This document shows, one piece after another, positions 1-10,299 of a stretch of 64,000 nt of DNA (within the stretch, counting starts at the first letter, position 1; every line of letters begins with the position of its first letter). The notes beneath the pieces are model-generated. The model did no database searches. It was not told the DNA's origin and was given only the letters and a program-made list of their open reading frames with translations. Made by a program: the position numbers and the translations under genes. This DNA is from Mantis religiosa (Eukaryota > Arthropoda > Insecta > Mantodea > Mantidae), in contig CM060947.1 in assembly GCA_030765055.1 (NCBI GenBank), positions 52,493,611 to 52,557,610 of the forward strand, in the 5' to 3' direction.

Positions 1-72
1 CCAGAAAGATGAATATCTGGTGGTTCTTAAGTTCTATGGACCTTGGACTCGTTTGAGCATCACTTCACCCAG
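1..72 (+). repeat. SINE-A, copy 1 (cut by window edge)
   Basis: This is the tail half of the tRNA-derived SINE family called SINE-A here. Read on the plus strand it matches the reverse complement of the body seen at 2630-2700 (the stretch around ATGCTCAAATGAG and CCATAGAGCTTA). The tRNA-like head lies outside the window, and no poly-A follows. It is the only one of five SINE-A copies in this orientation. Confidence 0.75.
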
Positions 73-716
73 CTGTAACAGTTGTTTTGATTTATATTTA
101 AATAGGGTTTAAAAATTTATAAATTTATAAAACAAAAACAAAGAAAATTGTGTAAAAATATACGTAATTTTGTGATTGGCCTAGTAGTAATTGTATTACG
201 TAACGTAGTGACGTAGTAATAAATTGGCCAATCATATAAAAGTAATGTATGGGTAGCGATAGTAACAAAGGATTAAATAATCTTCGTGTAGAAACCGAAA
301 GAAAATTCGTCTTCTTTTCTGGAACATCAAAGAGATCGGACGCTTTTTAAATTGCTCGAAAATATTTAAGTGTTAGTTCAATTTGAAGTATTAGATTGAT
401 TCAGCTCACAGTATAAAGGTTTTTGATAATAATTGTAAAGGATTTGGTGTTAAAATATATAAACAAAATATTGATATCTTATAGAAATTCAAGTTAAAAA
501 TCTTAATGATTCCTTCACTCGTTACCACCCTTGTAACTTAGAGTTTACATTGCTCGGAAGTAAGAATATAACAGAAGGATATTAAAAGCTAGCCGAGGCA
601 TAATTAAGGATTTTCCTGACAACTTCGGGGAACATCTTCTACATCAAGTCATAATATTTTTGACGAAGGTAAGATCGACGAAGTAAGACCAACGACAGGA
701 AACGGGATACCAGCAC
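73..716. other. AT-rich stretch with CCAAT/TATA-like inverted repeat
   Basis: There is no coding potential. TGATTGGCC at 173-181 is repeated inverted as GGCCAATCA at 226-234, and that second copy runs directly into TATAAAA (235-241). This is a CCAAT-plus-TATA arrangement that could be the promoter part of an old LTR. The rest is unremarkable. Confidence 0.4.
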
Positions 717-865
717 GAATCTTGCTATATATGTTGCCACAACTTTGGGGCATCGAAACCGAAAATAACGGAGGAATCCTGCTACATATGTCGCCACAAC
801 GTGGGGCATCAGCATAGTATATTCAACAGCGCTTGTGCACAACAACGGAGGAATCTTGCTACACC
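717..865. repeat. Short degenerate tandem repeat
   Basis: Two and a fraction copies of a unit begin GAATC(T/C)TGCTA at 717, 774 and 851. Each full copy contains GCCACAAC(T/G)TTGGGGCATC or a close variant. That core resembles the primer-binding-site region found just inside many insect LTR retrotransposons (complement of a tRNA-Lys 3' end). The resemblance is only a hint. Confidence 0.5.
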
Positions 866-2566
866 GTTCATTCATTGTCTGAAGACTTAACATTGGAGGA
901 CATAATATTGAAATATATTATGTGGTAATGTTGCAAAAGTGAATTGAAACATAACATATGGCAGTGCATAAATTAGGCATAAATTAGTCACCAAGCAAGG
1001 GTGATTTTTGTTGATAATAGGACATGTAATTATAAAATTCGTAACTTTTGCATTGTCTTTCGTCTCTTATAATTGCAGATTCTTGCAATTTTACATATAT
1101 ACAAATGTTTTGCTGTGATCGATTGTCAACATTCCATAACGACTAAAGACCGCGCTCCGTGAGCAAATGCTGAAAGGAGATTTGTTATTTAGCATTCAGT
1201 GACTCCCATCCAATTATACCTCTGATTACTATTAGGAAACACTTATTATAAAGTATATATTATTCTAACTGGTTAAAGCTTTACAGAAAACTATGACATG
1301 GTCTTATTGGTCATTTTGAGGCACCCCTGCTACAGTCGAGACATTTCTAAAGATCTAAGGCTCCATTTGCCGTAAAAGAAATCACCCTCCCTGTGTCCGG
1401 AAAGAATCTCTTCTCACTCCCAACTTCGAAACAAATATTTTCTCAAACTTTTTTTCCCCCTTCAGTAACGAATTGAGGCATAAATTCTGGGGAAGATAGT
1501 TTCAGAAAACATTAATTTTCCAACTTTTAATTAAGCATTTACCTTGCCCTGAAAAAGAAGTATATGGAGAAATCGAAAAGGACAAAATTAAATTACCTCG
1601 AAAGAAAGACATTAAATGGAACATACAGTAAACAAAAGACTGGCGTCTCTAGCCGTAGCAGCAGTAAAGTGTTGGTTTTGATGTAGAGAGTGGGGGGAGG
1701 GTGAATCAGTTCCCGCGGCCTAGGGGAGGAGGGGGTTGCAGACCACTTTATTCCACGTTTAAACATTTCGTGCTCCTAATGCATATGTAGATTGCCATTT
1801 TGAGGGAAAGCAGACAGACAGCGCCTATCGCGATGTGATTGATCGATTCGATATCCGGTGGAATTTATAGGTTGCATGGTCCATATGCAGTTCTTCATCA
1901 GTGAGCACAACTGCTCTTATACATCGGAACATGGGCAGGGATTTTTTTATGTGTAATGTTGGATACACACGTGTCTATATGCGTGTTATAGACGTATTCA
2001 CTGGAGGGGAATTCTATAAAATCTACAGAGAACTGAAAAATATCTTGAGACTCTTGTTACAAGTAGAACAAATGGTACTATCATTCTACTACGGTTTTCT
2101 GTCAGAGCTCGTGTATTCTTTATCCAGTGTAGTTATGTATACGTGAGTTGACCTCGAAAACCGCTCAAAAGATATCGACAATTTGTTCATCATAGAAGAC
2201 CTGTTCTTTGTGATGGTTATACGTGCCACATTTTAAATGCTGTGTCAGTTTGCTTCTGGCTGCCACAGTGATGAACTAGAATCAAGAGTTTTCTGAACAT
2301 TAGTCCCAGAAACTGCAACTGTTGTGAAGTATCAGTACATTTACTATTTAAAATAACTAACGAACCATCTCTATCTACTAATGCCACTCCCTTTAGGAGA
2401 TGGATACCAGGAGGAGGAAGCTTTGGATACCAGTTGCAGAAGAGGAAATTTTGAAATTGTAGGAAGCAGTCTTTCGTAGCTTGTTGTAAGAATTAAAGCT
2501 GTAGTAGAAATGTAGATTTGATTTATATTGCTGGTGTAGAAGTAAAGTAGAAGAAATACTGTTTGA
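866..2566. other. No gene; two diverged dispersed repeats
   Basis: The stretch is AT-rich with short open frames that look random. Positions 1113-1155 are one of four copies of the motif called Z here (others at 46053, 53100 and 62943). Positions 2143-2290 are weakly similar to 38120-38360. Otherwise I see nothing. Confidence 0.6.
1113..1155 (+). repeat. Motif Z, copy 1
   Basis: This stretch of about 43 bases begins CTGTGATCGATT and ends CTAAAGACCGCGC. It matches 46053-46093 and 53100-53143 on the same strand and 62943-62985 on the other. Its nature is unknown. Confidence 0.5.
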
Positions 2567-2814
2567 GATAGATTAGACTTTATTTTTCTTTTTTGTAATT
2601 TACGTCCTCGAGCGTTAAGTCATGTCAGAATGGGTGAAATGATGCTCAAATGAGACTAGGGTCCATAGAGCTTAGAGTCACCTGACATTCGTCTTTCAGG
2701 ATAGGGAAAACCCCGGGAAAACCTTATCCAGATAACTCACCCTGACCAAGATTCGAACTCGGGACCTCTTGAACGTGAGGCAGATACGCTACCGAGGCGG
2801 GCGGATAGATTAGA
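2567..2814 (-). repeat. SINE-A, copy 2, with target site duplication
   Basis: This is a full-length tRNA-derived SINE on the minus strand. The tRNA-like head is at the right end (about 2745-2803) with a clear B box, GAGTTCGAATC in the minus direction. The T-rich left end (2580-2593) is the poly-A tail. GATAGATTAGA at 2567-2577 and 2804-2814 is the target duplication. A weak A box (GGTAGCG) follows the head start. The family resembles Pol III-transcribed SINEs moved by a LINE. I do not know its published name. Confidence 0.85.
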
Positions 2815-3295
2815 TGAATAGATTTGTAAGGTTACTGGAATCCAGTTGTCTGTAGGTATAGTTAGTTCCTTAAGGTAGGAAGTAGATTATATCTGCAAAA
2901 TTTGTAAATTTTTGTGTAATTTGATTTAAAAGTTAATAAAGTTAAAAATGAAGTATGCATAACAAGGCCTGGTATAGATTCCAGAAATCTGGCTATTAGA
3001 TATGCAAATTTTATTTCATTATTTTCTATTTAAAATAACTGTATACGTCCCTAGCAACAATGAAAAGCTGTGAGTTGCTGAAATGCCAATTGTGGAATGC
3101 TTGTGCGCCCGCCACAGAGTACTGTCGCGGCGAAAAGCACAGAAGGTTCGGTGCGGAGAGATACGCGTGGCTTATGTACAAAAAGAACCTGCAGATGAAG
3201 ATAACAGTCGGAGAGTGTATCACTGAGATAAAAAGCATGCCAAAACAGATAAAGTTAGAACATTCTGCTAATATCTTGATTGTTGGTGAGCGTTC
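2815..3295. other. No recognised gene
   Basis: The stretch is AT-rich up to about 3050. A 135-codon open frame at 3060-3467 runs on into the LTR-like piece. Its protein has no recognisable motif, and I take it to be chance. Confidence 0.5.
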
Positions 3296-3590
3296 CGTTT
3301 CTGGACTGTTCTGGAAGAGTCTGGAATTATCAGTGGTGGTATTTAAACGACTCGTCAAGGGCAGTCGCAAACAGGAGAGTAAACTGTTGTACAGATGTTG
3401 TAACATGAGGGCTGTAAACAGATGCAATCAGAACGCTGTTTGTGTGGTCATCGACCTTGGTAGATAGTGATTGTGTATGTGATGTAACACTGCTACTGTG
3501 AGAGTGTATTTCTGCTCAAATAAAGAACTATTTGAATTTCTGCACATTGGACTTTTAATTCTACGAACCCACAGTCACAGTACGTACAAC
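3296..3590 (+). mobile_element. LTR-like fragment with heat-shock-type promoter
   Basis: The order is that of a retrotransposon LTR. Phased TTC/GAA units occur at 3309-3326 (TTCTGGAAGAGTCTGGAA). A TATA-like TATTTAAA lies 14 bases on at 3340. A polyadenylation signal AATAAA is at 3519-3524, about 180 bases downstream. The last 65 bases (3515-3580, ending in CCCACAGTCACA) resemble the minus strand of 45362-45425 at roughly 70%. No target duplication or TG/CA ends were found, so the limits are uncertain. Confidence 0.45.
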
Positions 3591-3812
3591 CCTAGCGCGA
3601 TCGTTGGGCGCTCCGGATTGTCGAAAACCGATCACAGTAAAACGTTTCTTTAATAAAAAAAAATACAACAGGATTGTAAGGTACGAAAGACCAAATTTTT
3701 ACCACCTCCCCTTGTATATGTACAAAGTCCCGCATATTTCTGAAGTGCTCCATCAAATTTCCTACCCAGGTGTTGTCAAATATTAACATTTACACGCCAA
3801 AAACACCATTTA

Positions 3813-5141
3813 CGAGGCATGTTTTTTAAGTCAGTGCCGTTTTGGAATTAAAAACAGACGTGCATAGATATCGCAAAAATTTTATTTTTACATGAAAGAC
3901 TGTACCTCAATCTATTTTTCTTCATAATTTCCGTGAATATTGAGGCACTTGTCATAACGTGGCACCAGTTTTTGAATACCCTCCTCATAAAATTCTGCCG
4001 CCTGACGTGTTAACCGCTGTATCACAACTGTTTTGACTTCGTTATCGTCTTGAAGACGTTGACCGCCCAGATGTTCCTTAAAGTGCTGGAACAAATGGTA
4101 GTCGCTGGGTCACAGATCAGGGCTCTATGGAGGATAATCTGGAGTTTCCCATTGAAAAGATTTGATGAGATCTGTAGTCCGATTAGCCACATGTGGACGG
4201 GCACTGTCATGCAACAAAACGATACCCTTACTCAAATTGCCACGTCTTTTGTTCTGGATTGCACGAAGCAGATTGTTCAATGTTTCACAATAAGACGCTG
4301 CATTGATTGTCTCATTACGAGGCAGAAACTCCACTAGCAATATTCCCTTTCTGTCCGAAAAAACTGTGCAAATGATTTTCCGGGCAGAAATTGTTTGCTT
4401 AAACTTCACTTTTGTGGGTGATGATGAATGTCGGCATTCCATGGAATGTTGTTTCGATTCTGGTGTGACATATGCCACCCATGTTTCGTCACCAGTAACA
4501 ATTTGGACTAACAAATCTTCACTTTATTGTGGTACCGCTAAAGGAAAATCAATGCACTGCCTAAACGTTGGGTTTTGTGCAAATCCGTCAACATTTTCGG
4601 AACTCAATGTGAACACAATTTCTGGTACTTCAAGTTCTCGGTCACAATGCGATACAAAACATACGAGAATATTGAGGAAAACAGTCGCACAGTGATGAAA
4701 TTGTGAAGCGTTTGTTTTCTCTCACCTTTTCGTCCACTTTCTGCACCAAAACTTCAGTAAAGACCGAAGGACGCCCACTCAGTTCTTCATCATGCACATT
4801 TGTGCGGCCATCTTTAAATGTTCTCACCCATTTCCTTACCATTCCATCACTCATAATGTTTTGTCCGTAAACTTCACAGATCTCACGATGATATCGATCG
4901 GTTTTTACGCCTTTAGCACTAAGAATTCGTATAACAGCCCGTACTTCACAATCGGCGGAACTCACAATTTTCGAAGGCATCTTAAACACTCAGTAACTAT
5001 TGTATACAATGAAGAATCAGACTGTAATGGCGTCAGTGCGTAGACAAGAGATGTAGGTAACCAGCGCGCATGCGCGGAACGCCGGCAGTAGCGCTGCGGC
5101 GGCGGAATCGCAAAATGGTGCTGACTTAAAAACATGCCTCG
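3813..5141 (-). mobile_element. Mariner element, family I (full length, dead)
   Basis: This 1,329-bp Tc1/mariner element has both terminal inverted repeats. The left begins CGAGGCATGTTTTTTAAGTC and the right is its reverse complement with one T fewer, and they match over about 32 bp. TA dinucleotides sit at both ends (3811-3812 and 5142-5143), as expected of the TA duplication. The transposase frame runs leftward and is broken. Length and structure are normal for a mariner, so the element landed whole and then decayed. Confidence 0.93.
3912..4989 (-). pseudogene. Mariner transposase, DD34D, frameshifted
   Basis: The enzyme would cut and paste the element at TA sites. The start is the ATG at 4989 (MFKMPSKIVSS...), which begins the helix-turn-helix region. 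That frame holds to about 4690, where a frameshift moves it. From 4514 leftward a second frame is open except for two stops. The catalytic triad is visible: D in GDETW, D in LLHDSARPH, and the third D in PSDYHLF, with 34 residues between the last two. The two in-frame stops flank SPDL just before the third D. About 355 codons in all is the usual mariner length. The protein cannot be made intact. Confidence 0.9.
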
Positions 5142-5421
5142 TACTTTATTACATTCTACGTTTAATATTATTAGCATTGTCATATATATATATATATTTC
5201 CAGGCAAATGCGATTTCCAACTTGTTACATTATAATTACCCGAACATTTAGTTAATTGACTCTTTGTTTGTTGATTTTGCCTGAACTGTCTTAATTACTC
5301 TAGAAATAATATTTCTTTTGCTTAATTTTTAAGTTTCTTGGCAAATAACTTCTTACTCTCAAAGGTTGAACAAAGATGCCACACGTAATTCTAACAATGT
5401 ACTTACGTCATTCAGTAATTA
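5142..5421. other. Spacer between two mariners
   Basis: This is AT-rich DNA with a short TA run near 5180-5198. I see nothing else. Confidence 0.7.
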
Positions 5422-6251
5422 GTGGCAACATTTGAATTAACAATGGTTTTAACGTTTTTTGGAGAAGTCGCATTATTGCAATGCTTAAAAGTAATCACGT
5501 CCAACATGAACTTGCCTCCACACATCAGGGAGCTGACGGATGCCACCCACAGCGTCTTGTTGTCCTAATATTGGAACAGACTACTCTACTGTTGCTATAA
5601 TTTCCTGTCTGGTTCTAAAGCGAACTCCTCTGAGTGTTAATTTCATTTTCACAAAAAGATCGAAATCACATGGGCTCATATCTGGGGAGTATGGAGGATG
5701 CTCCAGAATTTCCCAGTTCCATCTGCGAAGTAAATTGAAAACAGAAATAGACGGGTGAGATGGAACACCATCATGTAACAATGGAATGAGTACATAGAAG
5801 ATTTGGACGTTTCAGACGTGCAGCTGGTCATAAATGGTGTTCCGTAAAGTGACTGTAATATGCAGCATTCACGCGAAGTCCTTGAGGAACTGAATGAGTG
5901 ACAAGAACATCGTCAACATCTTAAGCAACAATGAACATGACCTTAAGTGGATCATGTTCCTGTCGATACCTTTCTGGCCCTGGTGATTCAATGTGCCACC
6001 ACTCATTTGACTGTGTCTTTAATTTTGGTTGGTAGCATTAAATCCAGGTTTCATCTAATGTAATAATAGTCAAAGAAAACGCTCGCCTTCACGTTCATAG
6101 CGTTCTAAGTGTAATCTCGCTGTTTGCATCCTCTGCCACATTGCTTCCTCTGTTAGATTGTGTGGAGCCCAACAAGCGCAGATTTTCCTCATCTCTACCT
6201 TCTTAAGTATATGGAGAATCGTACCAGGGTCAGCTTCAACTTTCATTGCTA

Positions 6252-7567
6252 CGAGGGCTATTCAATTAAGAAATATCATATCTTTTTTACGGTCACAATT
6301 CTTCGCACTAAAATTCAATTATTATATTCTGTTAGCTTAATTTGAAACAAACACGCCGTAGCAGTTTCATTGTTGGTACTCCTGGTTCCCGCCTGTGAGA
6401 ACTAAGTAAGTTCAGATATGTTCAGTATCGCCCACCGCTGCAATGGAGGTAACATACGAGGAACAATATGCGGCTTTGAAATTCTGCTTTCCTCTCAACA
6501 AATCTTCAGTTGAGGCCTATACAATGTTACAGGAGGCCTATGGAGAGTCTGTTCTTCCCTACAGCTCTGCTCTAAGGTGCTTTAAAATGTTTAAAGAGAG
6601 GAGACAATCAATTTCAAAGGAAGGTGGAACCGGTGCTTCAGTTACTGCTCTTACGGAAGAAAACATCAACACTGCTGCTGTCATTGTGAGAGAGGACTGA
6701 CGAATTACCTTAAGATCGCTTTCTGAAATACTAAACATTTCATTAGATGCCACCTAACAATTGGTGACAGAAACATTACACATGAGATGTGTTTGGGCAC
6801 GATGGTTTCCAAGACTGTTGATTCCCGAACAAAAGGACATTCGCATGCAGGTCTGCATGCAGTTAAAGTTGATTTTAGAGGAGGATCCGGAGTTTCTTTC
6901 TAATGTAATCACTGCTGATAAAACTTGGCTACATCATTTTGATCCTGAGAGCAAACAGCAAAGTTCAGTGTGGAAATCTCCTTCATCACCAACCCCAAAA
7001 ATAGCAAAAATAATTGCTTCTGCTGAGAAAGTTATGCTCATCTCATTCTTTGATATTCATGGAATGGTTTAACAGCATGTTTTATCTGCACACACATCAG
7101 TAACTCGAAAATACAATAGGGATGTTCTGAAAACATTGCAAGTCCATATCAGGCGCAAAAGACCACATTTACGTGAAGCAGGCTGGAAGCTGCACCACGA
7201 TAATGCGCGGCCAAATATTGCCAATATTGTTGCTGAATATCTTGCCCAAATCAACCTGAAGTACTTCTCTCACCCTCCCTATAGTCCGGATTTAGCCCTA
7301 TGTGACCATTTTCTATTCCCTAACTGGAAGAAACGCCTTCGTGGGTGGCCTTATCCGTCATCAGAAACAGTGGTGAAGACTGCAGAGGCGATTTTGAAAG
7401 ATCCCTCAAAAAATGGTTTCCAGCATGTCTTTGAATACTGGGAGAAACGCTGGGACAAGTACATCGCATTCATGGGAGACTATTTGGAGAAGGACCATCA
7501 AATTTATGAGGATGAGTAGAGATATGTCTCAAAAAAATTGTGATCATACTTTATTCAACAGCCTGCG
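6252..7567 (+). mobile_element. Mariner element, family III (full length), nested
   Basis: This 1,316-bp element starts CGAGGGCTATTCAATTAAG at 6252 and ends with the matching inverted copy (TTATTCAACAGCCTGCG) at 7567. TA lies on both sides (6250-6251 and 7568-7569). It sits inside the family II mariner and so is the younger of the two. Three other family III copies are in the window (15142, 48590 and 60201). Confidence 0.93.
6443..7519 (+). pseudogene. Mariner family III transposase, one frame, three stops
   Basis: A single reading frame runs from the ATG at 6443 to the TAG ending at 7519, about 358 codons, the normal mariner size. It has no frameshift. It is interrupted only by stops at 6698-6700 (TGA), 6755-6757 (TAA) and 7070-7072 (TAA). 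The first catalytic motif reads ADKTW, so the first aspartate is kept but the usual glutamate after it is lysine. The second and third aspartates are in LHHDNARP and SPDLALCDHF, 34 residues apart. The C-terminal WDKYIAF region is intact. It is inactive, but the least decayed transposase in the window. Confidence 0.92.
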
Positions 7568-7994
7568 TAGTTCAAACAAGTCCAAGATGTTCTTCCAGAA
7601 GTGCTCTAACAGAATTAACATGCACATCATCACTTGCTGATTGCGGGCTCTCAGCTCCACATTTTATGAACGTCTTCCCTTCCTCTACGAAACGCATTCC
7701 CCTATCTAGCCACGGTACTATATGGTAAAGTTTGTCCAACACAAGCTTCCAATAATTCTGTATGATATTGTCGAGCATTGGTACCTCTTGCAAGCTGAAT
7801 TTTAATGAAGCATCTTTTCCCGTATTTACTAAACATATTTAGAGCACTAAAATTAAAGTTACTAAAATGTCTTACTAATAAAATTATTGTCTTCAAACTC
7901 ACAGCTAACAAACATTAGATGCTCTTATTTTCCATTGTTATCAGCTTACATGATATACCGCTGATAACACCAAATGCAGGCAGTGTTGCCACTA

Positions 7995-9206
7995 ATATGT
8001 GAATGATCCATGAATTATTTATTAATTTTAACATATGGGAAGGATTTATTGCTATAGTTTAGCTATCTCCCCATCACTTCGTTATAAAGTTATTAATTTT
8101 TGACAGTTGGTAATTCCGGAATTACATTTATGCATGTGTATCATCTACAGCACATTACTCATGTTACTTTCTGAAGGACAGTGACTATGTTGATGAGTAA
8201 GGTCTTGTGTATGTACATAAAACGACATTTTATTCTCAGGAATATTGGTAGTTCACTGATTTACCTTAGAAATCGATTCCTACAAGGTACCGCCTTAGAG
8301 GCTGTGAGATACGACAGTGAATTTGCCCCAGAAATTAGAAGAGCTCCGAAGTTTCGTAGAAGGGCAAATGCCTCCTTCGCGGTGTGAGCTGTTGCTCCAT
8401 CTTGCTGGCATCAATGTCGTTGGGGAGGTAAGTGCGTGACAAAAAAGGGAGCAAATCTTGCAAGGATGGAATAATAATGAGGCCTTCGTAGTGCTCCTAG
8501 TTTACTGATAGCGGATTTTTTGCTGCATCCACGACGAAAAATATCCTAGCATTCTAGGACGGAATTATCCCTAATATCCACATGATCAGCTATTAGCAGA
8601 AAATTAAGAAAAAAGTTTCATTTGTTATGAAATCATTTTAACATATGGTATTCAATTACTCTCGTTATAGCTAATTTAATAAAATCAGCGCTTTTGAAAA
8701 ATATTTCTTGTTAAGGGTAGTTTTTCCTTCTATTTTTGAGGGAAGGGGATTACAATAATTTCCCTATCTAAATAATAAACTTTAGTGTGAATATTTGCAG
8801 AACATCCACAAAAGTAAACGTTGCCGAGTTCAAATAATACCGTGACTGCTACTTATATTTATTTTTTTCTCTCTTCACTTTCTAACTGTAAATTCTAAAG
8901 AGTTACTTTAAAGTTAAAAGCAATATAAAAGAGAGATAGTTAAGGTGGTCATCTGACAAAGAGCGTTTGTAAGGGAAGAGGGCCTGAGTGGTATACGTGG
9001 TAAAATTACAAATGACGCACTTCCTTTTACTGAAGCAGTGCCAACTTTATAAGCCTCGAACACTTAATGGATCGTCAAACGCAAAATCGTCAACGAGAAG
9101 CACAATGAGGGAACAGGATGTACATTGCAGTGGTCCAGTATCGAAAAGGTTTTTAATTTAACATTATCATTAATTTATATCAATGTTATAAACAGAAAAA
9201 CTAAGC
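7995..9206. other. AT-rich, one transposase scrap
   Basis: Apart from the fragment at 8300-8405 there is no coding signal. Mononucleotide runs and AT-rich text continue to about 9200. Confidence 0.6.
8300..8405 (-). pseudogene. DDE transposase fragment (QQDGATAHT motif)
   Basis: On the minus strand about 30 codons read CQQDGATAHTAKEAFALLRN and then a few more plausible residues. QQDGA(T)xHT followed by an ALL/LLR helix is the second-aspartate motif of a group of insect mariner-like (IS630 superfamily) transposases distinct from families I-IV here. The rest of the gene is not seen on either side. The match is short but specific. Confidence 0.55.
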
Positions 9207-9790
9207 TGGAAGAATCAGTTGGTTTCGTTTGTGGGAGGTCCAGGTTCGATTCCCCTGGCCGGCCTACCTTACCAATGAGTACTTTCTGTTACTCTCCCGG
9301 ATCACTAGGCGAATGCTGGATAGGTTAATTACATTTCCCGAATTTCCTGTTCCTCCATTTCATCTCCATTATCATTACATATAATCTCTTATCTGATAGT
9401 TTCTTTTAGTGTAGAAGCGTTGGCGGGAGCCCTGGCGGTGCATGGCAGGATGATATGCTCCTGTTAAACACTTCCTCCTCCAGTACGACCGTCTCCATTT
9501 TCCAAGCCGGCTTAGCGGGATATTTCAGAACCACGGGGGTGGGATGCCGGTTTACTGGACTGCCGGGGAGTTTCCAACTGTTAAATAGTAGGAACCCTTG
9601 CCTTCTTCAGTTTCGAACTGATAGAAAGGTGTTTGATATACCCTTATTTACCATATTAATTGAAATAGTAAAAAGTGCATAACAAGTCAGTCGCCCCCTG
9701 TATCCTCTCGCCTCATGCTTCCTCCCGGGGTAATCCCACTTGGGGAATAGGTACAATAGATCAACATCGTCGTAGTGCCGAATGCCCTCC
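9207..9790 (+). repeat. SINE-L, copy 1
   Basis: This is a long tRNA-headed retroposon on the plus strand. The B box GGTTCGATTCC is at 9243. The body then follows the reverse complement of 42384-43004: ATCACTAGGCGAATGCTGG, a stretch rich in TTTCATCTCCAT, CTGCCGGGGAGTTTCCAACT and CTTCCTCCCGGGG. About 75 bases at 9612-9686 have no counterpart and look like a later insertion. No clear target duplication was found. Confidence 0.75.
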
Positions 9791-9865
9791 GTACGATTTT
9801 ATGTTATCCTACCATATAAACTTAAAACATGATTGAAAGGGTAGAGCCAGAGTGAAAAATGCAAT

Positions 9866-9938
9866 GTCATAGCCGGGATTTGAACCACGGATTTTCTGGT
9901 TTCCGTCCAGCCGCTCTAACTATTTGAGCTACTATGGC
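9866..9938 (-). other. tRNA-like segment in PT copy 1, left arm
   Basis: This is a 73-base cloverleaf-like segment. The acceptor halves are GCCATAG and CTATGAC (one mismatch). The A box TAGCTCAAATAG and B box GGTTCAAATCC are intact. It differs from the right-arm copy at a few bases. Confidence 0.7.
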
Positions 9939-10226
9939 CAACGTGCCAACATGACATTAAATTCTCCAACTGACTCGTGTTTCTTCCGGTAAACCACTAG
10001 GAGTTCTCACAAACACATGAGATAACTACCTTAATGGCGACTTTATGCTGTAAGTACTTTAAGGCCCGGGCTTTATAGTTCGGACCACTTCGGATCACAA
10101 TTAAAGTACGTACAGCATAGTAAGTCGCCATTAAGGCAGTTATCTCATGTGTTTATGAGAACTCATAGAGGTTTACCGGGAGAAATACGAGTCAGTTGGA
10201 GAATTTAATGCCATGTTGACACGTTG

Positions 10227-10299
10227 GCCATAGTAGTTCAAATGGTTAGAGCGGCTGGACGGAAACCAGAAGATCCGTGGTTCAAATCCCGGCTATGGC
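10227..10299 (+). other. tRNA-like segment in PT copy 1, right arm
   Basis: The 73 bases fold as a near cloverleaf. There is a 7-bp acceptor stem (GCCATAG with CTATGGC), a 4-bp D stem position (GTTC/GAGC here, GCTC/GAGC in other copies), a D loop with GG, and an anticodon stem CTGG/CCAG with loop ACGGAAA. The T loop is TTCAAAT. It lacks U33 and has two mismatches in the T stem, so it is tRNA-derived rather than a working tRNA. Confidence 0.75.

Larger units (their letters stand above)
5473..7911 (-). pseudogene. Mariner family II transposase, interrupted
   Basis: The amino-terminal part lies at 7911-7570. It includes MFSKYGKRCFIKIQLARG and an ARQ-to-TVARW helix-turn-helix region typical of mariner transposases. 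After the inserted element the frame resumes at 6249 with a TILHILKK helix, a DETWI catalytic motif near 6050, LHDGVPSH near 5775 and PYSPDMSPCDF near 5690. The last two aspartates are 34 residues apart. There are frameshifts in both halves and a stop right after DETWI. The most open piece is 5581-5781. The coding piece ends near 5473. Confidence 0.82.
5422..7992 (-). mobile_element. Mariner element, family II, split by a nested mariner
   Basis: The outer ends are GTGGCAACA at 5422-5430 and its reverse complement TGTTGCCAC at 7984-7992, each beside a TA. The internal part 6252-7567 is another mariner on the other strand. Removing it with one TA leaves about 1,253 bp, a normal mariner length, and joins the two halves of a single minus-strand transposase. 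The inverted repeats agree clearly over only the first 9-12 bases, so the exact ends are less certain than the nesting. Confidence 0.8.

Noticed and set aside
3060..3467. 135-codon frame on the plus strand (and 133 codons on the minus)
   Set aside because: Open frames on both strands of the same DNA, no motif, and overlap with the LTR-like segment suggest chance.
10227..10299. A functional tRNA gene (anticodon GGA by position)
   Set aside because: U33 is missing, the T stem has two mismatches, a serine tRNA would need a long variable arm, and the segment occurs only inside PT repeats.
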